DNA of 64,000 bases from Vitis vinifera (taxonomy: Eukaryota > Streptophyta > Magnoliopsida > Vitales > Vitaceae). How positions within the stretch are numbered: position 1 is the first letter of the stretch; the number at the start of each line of letters is the position of its first letter. The notes under the pieces were generated by a model. That model was not told the origin of the DNA and searched no databases. It saw nothing but the letters and a program-made list of their open reading frames with translations. Of this stretch, positions 12,801 through 22,129 are shown in pieces. A program made the position numbers and the translations under genes. Location: positions 23,191,501 to 23,255,500 of the forward strand of contig NC_081808.1 in NCBI RefSeq assembly GCF_030704535.1, given 5' to 3'.

Positions 12801-13028
12801 CTACGAATGAATGAATTTGATAAAATTGGAAAATGGAAAGAATTGTACAAGTTAGACGTTTCATCACCACTTTGTGGAAAATCGTTAAGTATGAATATGT
12901 TAGATACTTGTGACTCGATTGGTGAAATAGTTTTTGTCACACACAAAAAAATATTTTCTTGCGAATGAACAAAATATTAAGAAATTGTCCATATGTAAAA
13001 TCACAATTATTGATATGGGCCTTTGCCA
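12801..13028 (-). pseudogene. ycf2: Plastid ycf2 fragment in nuclear DNA (NUPT)
   Basis: The minus strand encodes [14 protein letters not shown], then [10 protein letters not shown], then SFHFPI, in the order found in plastid Ycf2, preceded by a [15 protein letters not shown] stretch. An internal deletion separates these blocks and the frame is open only in part. ycf2 lies in the plastid inverted repeat while ndhA lies in the small single-copy region, so the two pieces were not neighbours in the plastome. A non-functional insert. Confidence 0.85.
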
Positions 13029-13269
13029 TTCCTAAAAATGAGAGTAAATGTTTAACATATAACATATTATAATATAAATATTTTATCATTATCCATTAAT
13101 TTACATTTCAAATTCTATAATCTTAGACTGACCATTTAATATTATAATTAAACTATAGTTTTAGAATTTAGAATGTGACAAATTCAATATTAATTGATTT
13201 ATTTTTTATTTATGTAGCTTTGGTTATTGGATAGCTTCTAGCTATAACAGTAGTAAGGAATATATATAT
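13029..13269. repeat. Right direct repeat flanking plastid insert
   Basis: Repeats the landmarks of 12338-12502: 'aaatgagagtaaatg', 'gacaaattcaatattaattg', 'agcttctagctataa' and a terminal (TA) run. Together the pair brackets the ycf2-ndhA insert like a long target duplication. Confidence 0.7.
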
Positions 13270-13720
13270 CCAATTTTCTGCTATAAAATTGTGGAAAATG
13301 GTTAAACTTCAATTCTGTTATACATAACTTTTTATTTATACAATAAAATTATAATTTATCTATGTATATTATGTATATCTTTTGGCTATAGACTTGTTGA
13401 TTGTCAATTTTGTTCTATATATATTTCGTTATATAACATAATTAGAATTTTTATTGTATAGTTTGTAACTATAGAATTGTTGTTTGATAATAAATTTGTT
13501 CTCTATAACTTCTAATTATTATAAAAAAAATTATAAATTTTCGTTATAGCTTTTGGTTACAATATTTTAAATTGATAATTTTGTTTTATATGACTTCTGA
13601 TTACACAATATAATAAAAAATTGTCTACATAGTTTCTAACTATAAGATAATTGGTAACAAAAAATTGTGTTCATAACTTCTAGTTATGAGTAAAGTAAAT
13701 AAACGTTTTAGTAATAAAAT
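13270..13720. repeat. Degenerate AT-rich repeats
   Basis: About four loose copies of a 70-110 bp pattern built around 'aacttctaattat' and 'aattttgttctatat'. No coding. Same in unit 2 (36299-36730). Confidence 0.4.
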
Positions 13721-15399
13721 AAGAATACTATAAGATACTGTTTTTCATATATCTTTTTCAAATTAAATTGTTTGAAGAAAGAAAGAGTGCATACTTTTCT
13801 AGATATGAATGAGTGTTACAAGTAGGCAAAACCTTTTATGGATGAAATCCTCTGTTTTTTTCAACTAGAGTGTCGTGCTAGTAATGTATTGTACAAGTAA
13901 AAATGAAAAAGAAAATTAGAGCGAATTATTTAGAGAAAAAATTCAAAGAAATTGAACCTTGAAATTATCTAACCTTAGGCTTATTTCAAAGGTTATAATT
14001 ATAATGACTAAAATATTGCTTTTCTAATAACTGGGAACATTAGTTACAGGCATATTTGAAAGGTTTATTATGCGAAATTGTGACATTGATAAATATCTTC
14101 ACCTATTTATAACAAAAATATACTTTTTCCAAACAATTTCCAAATATTCAAACTGTCGAGAATGTTTGAAATTTCTGTGGGAATTTGAACCATGCCCTTT
14201 TGGACATTTGAACCATTCTTGGCCATTCAAATGCTGAACCTGGGAGCATTTGAATTTACTTCCTACTTCCCTTTCCCGCTTCAACGTTTTTTTCCATTTT
14301 TCCAAATCTTTTCAATTTTAAAAACCATATTTATGTTTACTAACAATTGGCCTAATACAAAAATAAAACAGTGGCCTAATACATTATCAAAAAACACTTC
14401 CAGAAATATCTATCTTTTGGTACATATAAATACGTACAATTGATTCTTCATGAAAATATTTATGATGGAAGTGTTATCAATAAAAGGGTCATATGCTTCT
14501 TCACAAAGATGTAGTGTAAAAATATTTACTATAAAATTGGCATGGATAAAAACATTACAAATTCGAAACATTTTTACTGAAATCATTTCAAAATGGGCAT
14601 AAACCTACTTATGCTCCCCTAAATAATTAAATCCATGAAAAAAATGAAACATCTCTTGAGTTTGGTCCATTTGCTTGTTGGGATATTCTCTTAGCAAACA
14701 ACTTCGTCACAAATTAATTTTCAATTCATGATAAGAAAGAATTAAGTTATTTTTTTCTGAAGATTTTTAGATGACATGATTTAATGAATATACTTATATA
14801 ATTGAATATTATTATTATTATTATTATAAAAACTATTTTTCATATTTTAAAATATACACCCTCTTCATTTTCATTTCCACCCCCGGGTGCCTGATTTCCC
14901 AAACTCACATGCTAGAAAGAAGAAAATCAAGGTTTTTAGTCAGTGATGCCCGCCCTCCCTCCCTTGTCTCCTCTAAGCAAAGCCGTAAGTGAAGAAACTA
15001 CCCCATGAGTTTCGTCAATTTGCACGTGGGCATATGAGGCAAGAAAACATCCAAAGGCCACGATTACCTGATATATACCTTTTGAACGTCTTCCTTACCA
15101 TTATATTAAACTATTTTCATCTTCAATATCAAATTGTACTAGTCTTTCTTTATGCATGTATGGGGCTAGTAAATGTGTCTCAGGTGGATTTTAAAAATGA
15201 AGGCAACCCAAGCCCAGCCAATTGGGGTTGGGTTTCGAGTAAAACTCGTACACATACGTCGTACGTGTCCTTTTCAGATTTTCCTCACTGGTCACCCACC
15301 CACCGAGGAGCACAATACGTCTGCACATACGTGTGCAAAAAAACTCATCATCTAACCGTGGATTCCTGTCGCTGTTGACTCCACCCCTATCTCTATGCC
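13721..15399. other. B1 upstream region
   Basis: No gene seen. The last kilobase, from about 14410, parallels 9840-11340 and leads into the B1 promoter. A CACGTGGGCATATGA phrase near 15023 holds a G-box core (CACGTG), also found in the A-to-B spacer of units 2 and 3. An (ATT)n run lies at about 14808-14826. Confidence 0.5.
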
Positions 15400-15407
15400 T
15401 ATAAAAT
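15400..15407 (+). promoter_or_regulatory. TATA box of gene B1
   Basis: TATAAAAT, 109 bp before the B1 start codon; the same context (cctataaaatactcacttgg) is present at B2. It matches the placement of the A-gene TATA boxes. Confidence 0.7.
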
Positions 15408-15426
15408 ACTCACTTGGTTTGAACCG

Positions 15427-15618
15427 ATGTCCACAGAGCAGATCGTCATTTGGTGTGAGCTTGAGAAAATTAACACAGAGGCAGCTTTTGAGTTAATTTG
15501 CAGATTACATGGCCACTGGAAAGTTGAGGAACCTTTTGGAAGGGCTGAAGCCAGCCATGACAATGGTGATAGTTCAGATAATATTTGGAGGGCTAAATAT
15601 TATGTACAAACTGGCTAG
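15427..15618 (+). other. Possible upstream ORF overlapping B1 start
   Basis: ATG-initiated 63-codon frame beginning 82 bp before the B1 ATG and running across it in another frame. Identical in B2 (38445-38636). It would matter only if transcription starts upstream of 15427, which is just 27 bp from the TATA box, so it may fall outside the transcript. Confidence 0.3.
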
Positions 15619-17549
15619 AAATGATGGCATGAGCATGAAGATTTTGGTCGCCTACCGAAATATCTTTGCAACAGCTATTATGGTTCCACTTGCTCTAATC
15701 TTTGAAGGGTGATTCTTATTAATCTTGTCTATTTTTTTTTTCCGCATCTTTAATTTTGTTTTATCTTTCATTCACTCTTTTCAAATTTATGGTGAACATT
15801 TAATTAAAGTGTATTATAATTTTAACAGGAAGAGTAGGCCAAAACTGACATGGATGATCTTCCTCCAGGGCTCATTATGTGGATTATTTGGGTAAGTCTA
15901 ATGATTAATTAGAAAATATTTTTTTATTTATATATATACACATTAAGAAATATCTTTAATTCCTTCAATGCTCTATCTTGTTTGTAAATGACTTTGCAGG
16001 GGTGCGGTTCTTATAGAGTAATTTTACTCCATGTCTTCATATTTATGATATGAAATGTTTTCAATAATATTTTATCCTACACTTCTTATACATAAAAATT
16101 TATTAAATATTCTTATATTTTCTGACATAAACTTTGATTGCAGAGGGTCATTAGGTCAAAATTTATATGCCGAGAGCCTAAGCTTAACGTCAGCAACATT
16201 TGTAGCGGCAATGACAAACCTGGTTCCAGCTATGACATTTGTCATGGCAGTTTTCTTAAGGTATTTTTTTATTTATTTATTTCCTACTGATATTTTAGTA
16301 CTAAAATTTATAGTATTACACATTTAAGTTTCTTAAGGAACAAATGCTAAACCCTAGTCCTATTTTCTTCTAGGATGGAGAGATTAGCAATTGGAACAAT
16401 TGCGGGAAAAGCTAAGTTAATGGGAACTATAATGAGCCTAGGTGGTGTAATGATTCTAACATTTTACAAAGGAGTAGAGATCAAGTTATGGTCAACCAAC
16501 ATCAACCTACTACATCATGGTGCTGCAGCATTACAAGAGTCGTCTCCTAATCAAGTGTTGGGCTCACTATTGGCTGTGGCTAGTTGTGTCTGTATTGCAG
16601 TTTGGTTGATAGTCCAGGTGATCAAGGTTCAGGTTTTCTTTTTTCTTCAAATGATAAATCAAATACCTTTACTGATAGGGAAATTGCTCTCGTATTTTGG
16701 TTTTTCTTCTTTTATTTGGACAGACTAAGATGAGCATGGTGTATCCAAGCTACTCCGGAACTGCTCTAATGTGTGTTTGTGCATCAATTCAATCGGTTGT
16801 ATATGCCATGTGCACTGAGAGGGACTGGTCCGCATGGAAACTTGGTTGGGACATTAGGCTTCTCACTGTTGTTTACTCAGTAAGATATTTCTTGAAAATT
16901 TTATATAATTCAATGAAATGTGAGAAGAATAAAGATTTTCTAACAAAGTATTGATTGACATTCAATTTCTCTTCCATTCAAACGATATTGAGAAATCGTT
17001 TATGAATATGTTAACTTAGTGGATGATTTTGAGTTATAACAAGTAGAATTTGTTGTATTGCAGGGAGTGTTGGCCTCTGGATTAATGGTTACACTAATGA
17101 CCTGGGTTTCAAGGATGAGAGGCCCATTGTTTGTATCTTCTTTCTTTCCCTTAATGCTTGTAACCGTTGCAATACTTGGGTCACTCTTACTCCACGAACA
17201 GCTACATATAGGAAGGTTTGAATATTCAAATTAAAACCACCTTACCTTCAAAGATTTCATTTGTGCTCTGACATTAATTCTTGGTACCTATTTTTATAAC
17301 AGCATAATTGCAGCAGTGTTGATCATAGTGGGCTTGTATATTGTTTTATGGGGAAAAGGCAAGGAAATGAAGCAGACCGCCCAAATCCATGCAGCACAAA
17401 GCTTTAGCGAACAAGATCTGAGACATATTGTCATAGAAAATTCAAGTAACAGTGAGTGTAAACCAGAAGCAAGTGGTATTATTGGTCCCATTGAACCTGC
17501 TGACCTAGGATCTGGAGTGCCATCTGCAGCTGCAGTGGTGAACAAATAA
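15509..17549 (+). CDS. WAT1-related (EamA-type) transporter, gene B1
   Basis: Seven exons of the same lengths as gene A: 15509-15708, 15829-15891, 16144-16260, 16374-16617, 16724-16879, 17064-17215, 17303-17549. All introns are GT-AG and the product is 392 aa. Two EamA halves with about ten membrane segments, SLGQNLYAESL in exon 3, LWGKGKEM near residue 330, and a polar tail. It is a clear paralog of A, with a distinct N terminus (MATGKLRNLLEGLKPAM) and tail, and shorter introns (intron 1 is 120 bp against 337 in A1). Substrate unknown; amino acids or auxin are family precedents. The start is set by alignment with A and by the TATA box at 15400. A candidate AATAAA lies at 17860. No damage seen. 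Confidence 0.92.
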
Positions 17550-18299
17550 TGTCATAGTGATATCTTCCATATAAAATTGGAAGAGATAGCAGTAAACTAG
17601 AAAAGGAAATTGATTTGTGTTATTAATGTTGTTCAATGTATATTAGAAATTCATTTCAGTTAACTAAAATCTTTTACAAACAATGTTCCTCTATTTTTTT
17701 TCTCTAAATTCTGACATTTTCTGGCAGCAAATGAGTACTATTACTGCAATGTTCTTCACCTACTTTGCTAATTCACTCTAGTTGGTGAATGAATTTTGCT
17801 GATGGAAGGACAACTTCTCCATCTGCAAATATTGAAATCCATTTACAGTGTCCTCAATGAATAAAACGTAAAAAAGATGTGTGAAAATAAAGCTAAGAAT
17901 ATTGGATCATGAAACAACTCTAATAGACCTTACATGCATGTAGTCTGGATGGTGAGAATGACGAAGGAACCTTGTAAGACTTAGGTGATACTAAGAGTTC
18001 ATTTGGCACTAATTTTAGAAAACATTTTTAACTTTTTGAACACAATGATAAAAATTTATGAATGTTGGAATGATTTCCTAAAATCACCGGCTCTAAACCA
18101 TTCACATTTGGTATCTCTGTTTCTGACAAGGGAAGCGCATATAATGCGGCAGATCTTCGGGATCACAGTATGCGGAAAATATCTGAAGGTTTTGATGTGG
18201 CAACCTTTGACGTTGATTTTGGGCAATATCACAAGGTCTCTCTACCACCAGATTCATCCCGTATAGAGGGTGTGATCAAATATAGGAAAGGAAGAAGCA
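17550..18299. other. B1 3' flank
   Basis: 3' UTR and spacer. It ends in a coding-looking fragment, 18091-18299, listed separately. Confidence 0.5.
18091..18299 (+). pseudogene. Unidentified coding-like fragment
   Basis: A patch richer in G/C than its surroundings with an open frame reading, in part, GSAYNAADLRDHSM and later FDVATFDVDFGQYHK. I do not recognise the family. In unit 2 (41109-41317) the frame extends upstream to an ATG at 41080. Here a TGA interrupts that extension (at about 18071). No splice-linked partner exons were found. It may be an exon fragment carried along by an old rearrangement. Confidence 0.35.
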
Positions 18300-19187
18300 C
18301 AGAATTAACACCTACCATCCACTAAGCCAAGCCATGACTAATGAAACTCCCCAATCATTAATCTAGTTCTTCCATGAGGCCAACCACTGTGTGACAATTG
18401 TATGTGAGATCTTAAGGCCAATTTGGACCTAATGGACTAGGTTGCCGTAGTGGGATTGACAACTACTCAAGCGCATCGAAACTAAGGTTGCCCTTGGGGG
18501 GAAACTTTCCTTTTCAGACCTCAACACGTCTGAATTAATGTTTGTAAGCATTCGCAACTTCAATGGATGCCTCTTTCGTACTGTACTCAACATCTGCTTG
18601 GGCTACTCTTAGGAATCTTTGAGTTGCACCGGAAGTTTTAATACTATACATTAATACAATAATCCAAAGATGAAATCATTTACTCATAACCATATGTTTG
18701 TACCAACGGATGAAGCCTTGATCACTTATTGTGTAAGTAAAAGTTTTAATCCTAACATACTCGAAAAAGAAAACAAAGATAAAATAATCCTCGTACATAG
18801 ATATACAAGGTTTTAAGGTGATTCAATATCATGCCCAAATTTGTTGATAAGAGAAAATCATTCCAATATTCCATAAAGAATATTACATAGGATGGAAGAA
18901 CACATACAATTAAGTCTTGAAATATCCTATGTTTCTACATTCCTTATGTCTATACCATGAGTCATGAGTTTTATAGGTAGAATCATTAATACTAATATAA
19001 TAGAAAAAGAACACGAAGATGAAACAATCACACATAAAGATACGTAAGGTTTTAATGTGGATCAAGAAACCATGTCTAAATCCATGGATGAGAGAAAATA
19101 ATTATACTATACCATAGAAAATATTATAAAGGACAAAAAAATAAAGATTGAAACATTTCATGTCTCCCATTCATCTCTATGTTATTA

Positions 19188-19778
19188 CTATGCATTTTTT
19201 GTCCCATAAGCCCTCCTTCTTGTCTCTTCATTGAACAAATTTCCCTTCACAAGCTCCATAGACAATGCACCATTCAGAACAAAGTTGCTAATAGTTACAA
19301 CAAAAGTTTCCCAACTGTCTAGTAGTAAACACAACATAGATGCTTGCATCTTATAATCGATAACCATTTTCATGGTAGCCAACTAATTAACAATACTCTA
19401 AAAAACATTCAAGTGATCTATCATTAGTGTTCTTTCCTTTAGCTTCATATTCGTCAACTTCTTTAATAAGAAAATTTTATTCCCAACAGTTTTTTGTTCA
19501 AACACTAATTCCAATTTCTTCCAGAGATTATAGACATTTGTTTCATTTGCCACATGATGATGTGAGGATGTGTCAATCCATTGCCTAATATAGGCAATTG
19601 CCTTTTTGTTCATCTTATTCCATTCCAAATCAGAAATATCTTTAGGTCTGGCTTCTTCACCCTTAAGATTATTTGAAAAATCTTTAATGGTGAAAAAATC
19701 TTCCTTCATGGACTTCCATATAGCCCAATTTGAATTATTAAGTTTTATCATGGAGGTTGAGTTCCCTTCTATCTCCAT
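19188..19778 (-). pseudogene. Copia gag fragment, broken
   Basis: N-terminal gag of a plant Copia element (gag_pre/UBN2-type), starting MEIEGNSTSMIKLNNSNW and followed by a W-x-K-hydrophobic pattern typical of the family. The frame has two in-frame TAG stops close together near 19384-19408, and the C-terminal half, including any zinc knuckle, is gone. The unit 2 copy has only one of these stops, so the other arose in unit 1 after duplication. Confidence 0.8.
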
Positions 19779-20348
19779 TCCTTTCGCAACTAGACTTTGA
19801 TACCACTTGTTGGGAAGATAAAGGGAGAGATTTAGAGTATTAACCTGTCAAGGTTAAAAGATTCCTCTACAATAATAACCACCTCTCAAGAATAATAACC
19901 CAACAAAAATCAAGAATGACAATCAAGAACATTCAACCACAAAAGAGGACATCAAATATAACGTGGAAAACCCCTTTGGATAGAGGTAAAAAAACCATAG
20001 AGAAAATTTCTCCCACTTCAATAAATGGGGATACAATAATTAAATTCTGACTTGAGGCGGGAATCCATCACCCTAGGAAACATGAACAGAAAAAAAATCA
20101 GGGAGAAAATATACCACAAGAATTCCCCAAAAGTTTGATGAAAGGAACCTGTAACTTCACCCTTGAGCCTTAGAACAATGACTAGAAAAACAACCTTGAT
20201 CTTCTTTCATTTTCTCAATCAAATGCCCTTCTCTCTCATAATACCAAAACCCTAATGCTATTTATATATCCATATTTGGGCTTAGGGAATACCCAAATAT
20301 AAAATAGCCTAATATATGGGCTCATGGCTGGACAAACATAATCCAACA
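19192..20348 (-). mobile_element. Truncated Ty1/Copia retrotransposon (5' LTR plus gag)
   Basis: On the minus strand an LTR of 541 bp runs from 20348 to 19808, beginning TGTTGGATTATG and ending CCCAACA, with a TATATAAATAG promoter-like motif. A primer-binding-site-like TGGTATCAAAGT (about 19794-19805) and the start of gag follow. Everything after gag residue about 190 is missing: at 19192 the sequence switches to block S DNA. The outer LTR end abuts exon 7 of paralog C with no gap. Copy in unit 2 at 42211-43366. Confidence 0.85.
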
Positions 20349-20577
20349 GATTATAGTGGGCTTGTATATCGTTTCATGGGGAAAAGGCAAGGAGATGAAA
20401 AAGACCGCCCAAGTCCATGGAGCAAAAAGCTTTAGCGAACAAGAATTGAGACATATTGTCATAGAAAATTCATTTAACAGTGAGTGTAAACCAGCAGCAA
20501 GTGGTATTATTGTTCCCATTGAATTTGCTGACCTAGGATCTGGTGTGGCATCTGCAGCTGCAGTGGTGCCTGAATAA
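20349..20577 (+). pseudogene. Exon 7 of a third paralog (C), truncated
   Basis: Continues the family's last exon from the residues IIVGLYIVSWGKGKEM to a proper TAA stop, with a tail most like B (FSEQELRHIVIEN) but ending VVPE. The first six residues' worth of exon 7 and exons 1-6 are absent; a Copia LTR occupies the position immediately upstream. The 3' UTR that follows is homologous to that of B1. Not expressible as a transporter. Confidence 0.85.
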
Positions 20578-21364
20578 TGTCGCAGTCATAGCTTCTATAC
20601 AAAATTGGCAGAGAAAAGGAAATTGATTGTGTTGTTGATGTTGTTCAATGTATACTAGAAATTCATTTCTGTTCATTAAAATCTTTTACAAACAATGTTC
20701 CTCTATTTTTTTCTCTAAATTCTGACATTTACTGGTAGCAAATGAGTAATATTAATGCAACTATCGCTATTCATTAACAGTGTCTTCAATGAATAAAACG
20801 TAAAAAGATGTGTGAAAATAAATTAAGCTAAGAATAGCGGGATCATCAAACAATTCTAATAGACAACATGGTCTAGTCAACAATAATGATGGGTACACAC
20901 CTAACAGTTCCTTGGTATAATGGCGGAGAGTGTGTTTAAAGGGTGGAATATGCTTATCTTCAAAAGCTAGTTGGTTATTTTCGGCCACCGATTTTCTTAA
21001 AAGCTTAAACTTTTCGGATTTTGGCGTACAATGTATTTATATTATGCTTCTCCACCATTCCCCTCTTTCTATGATTTTAAGTTTTTAAGAAAATTGAAAC
21101 TCAACATGGTATCGGTGCTCTAATTAATTAGATATATCATATTGAAGTTATTATCTCAATCTATTTATTTGTCCAATTATTTGTGATTATAAATATACAA
21201 TTTTTATGTAGCTTTTTTAATGCTCATATCTAATTATCTATAATTAAACATGTGATTTGTATGGTGAGTAATTATCTTTAATCACATCTGTACAATGGAT
21301 ATAGAGTCGCACATGAAAGAAGGTGAATATGCCTAATTATTTGTGATCACAAATGTGTGATTTA
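20578..21364. other. C fragment 3' flank
   Basis: Homologous to the B1 3' flank for the first 270 bp (for example AATGTTCCTCTATTTTTTTC), then unique AT-rich spacer. No gene seen. Confidence 0.5.
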
Positions 21365-21664
21365 GGTGGTGTTTATTTTTTAAAACTTTTTTTTAAAAGC
21401 AATTTACTTTTAGATTTTATATTGTTTATTCTTTTACTTTTTGTTGACTTAATACTTATTTCAGATTTTTTTTATTGAATAGAAAAAAATAAAATATTTA
21501 ACTTTTTCTAAATGTTAAGAAAAATATGTTGATTTTTTTCACCGTTTCATATTTAATAGAAATAAAATATTAAAATAAATAAATAACTTAATTATTAACA
21601 TTATTAAATATTATTTAGTTTTAAATTCTATTTAAGAATTGAGTGAAAAAAGCAAAGCAACACC
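21365..21664. mobile_element. MITE, same family as in A intron 5
   Basis: Begins GGTGGTGTTTATTTTTT, ends GCAACACC, flanked by TTA. The interior resembles the 7946-8225 element but is more diverged. Copy in unit 2 at 44383-44684. Confidence 0.6.
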
Positions 21665-21795
21665 TTACTACCTTAGCCGCCAGTGCACAGCTATTACTAT
21701 CTAGGCCACATGTAATAGTTGTTGAGAGTTCCAACAAGAAGAATATCTTGTAGTGATTTACCTCTCTTAAAAGGGAATATCTTTGTAGTAGAGAA

Positions 21796-21948
21796 AAGTA
21801 CTCAAGAAAATTCAAACAGATTTATGACAACCTTGTAGCCATCGACAAGCCAACATTCGAGCTTGATAAAGTAAGTCAATTTGCTACAGCACTGGAGGCA
21901 AAGTTTCAAGAATTCCAATGGACGTTTCAACCCGATGGACAGTCTTAA
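21796..21948 (+). pseudogene. Second Copia gag relic
   Basis: A 50-codon frame beginning KYSRKFKQIYDNLVAIDKP and continuing ELDKVSQF matches the central gag helix region of plant Copia elements, then ends at TAA. No LTR or pol around it. Orientation is opposite to the 19192 element and the sequence differs, so it is a separate, older insertion. Copy at 44817-44969. Confidence 0.65.
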
Positions 21949-22129
21949 TATTGCAAGCAAGTTCAAGATGCTTGATACTCCTAAAAATTCAATTCGAATG
22001 ACCTGTAGTAATGGTCTGAAACCCATCTAGAAAACAATCTTCATCCACATTCTCAATGACACTTTTCTGACTGAGCAAAGCAATAAGTGATGGAACTTCC
22101 TCGTGTGTTCTGTCCATTAGCATATGGGT

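Larger units (their letters stand above)
1..22129. repeat. Tandem segmental duplication, unit 1
   Basis: The first bases of the window recur almost unchanged at 22130 and 45151, and the following kilobases stay collinear apart from indels. Unit 1 holds gene A1, gene B1 and the C exon-7 fragment. The true left edge may lie outside the window. Compared with unit 2 it lacks the MITE at 25819, the hAT element at 30312 and the long (TA)n tract, and has an extra segment at about 3545-4900. Confidence 0.93.

Noticed and set aside
14099..14443. Frames on both strands upstream of B genes (also 37117-37461)
   Set aside because: Low-complexity, phenylalanine/lysine-rich shadows in AT-rich spacer. Near-identity between units reflects recent duplication, not selection.
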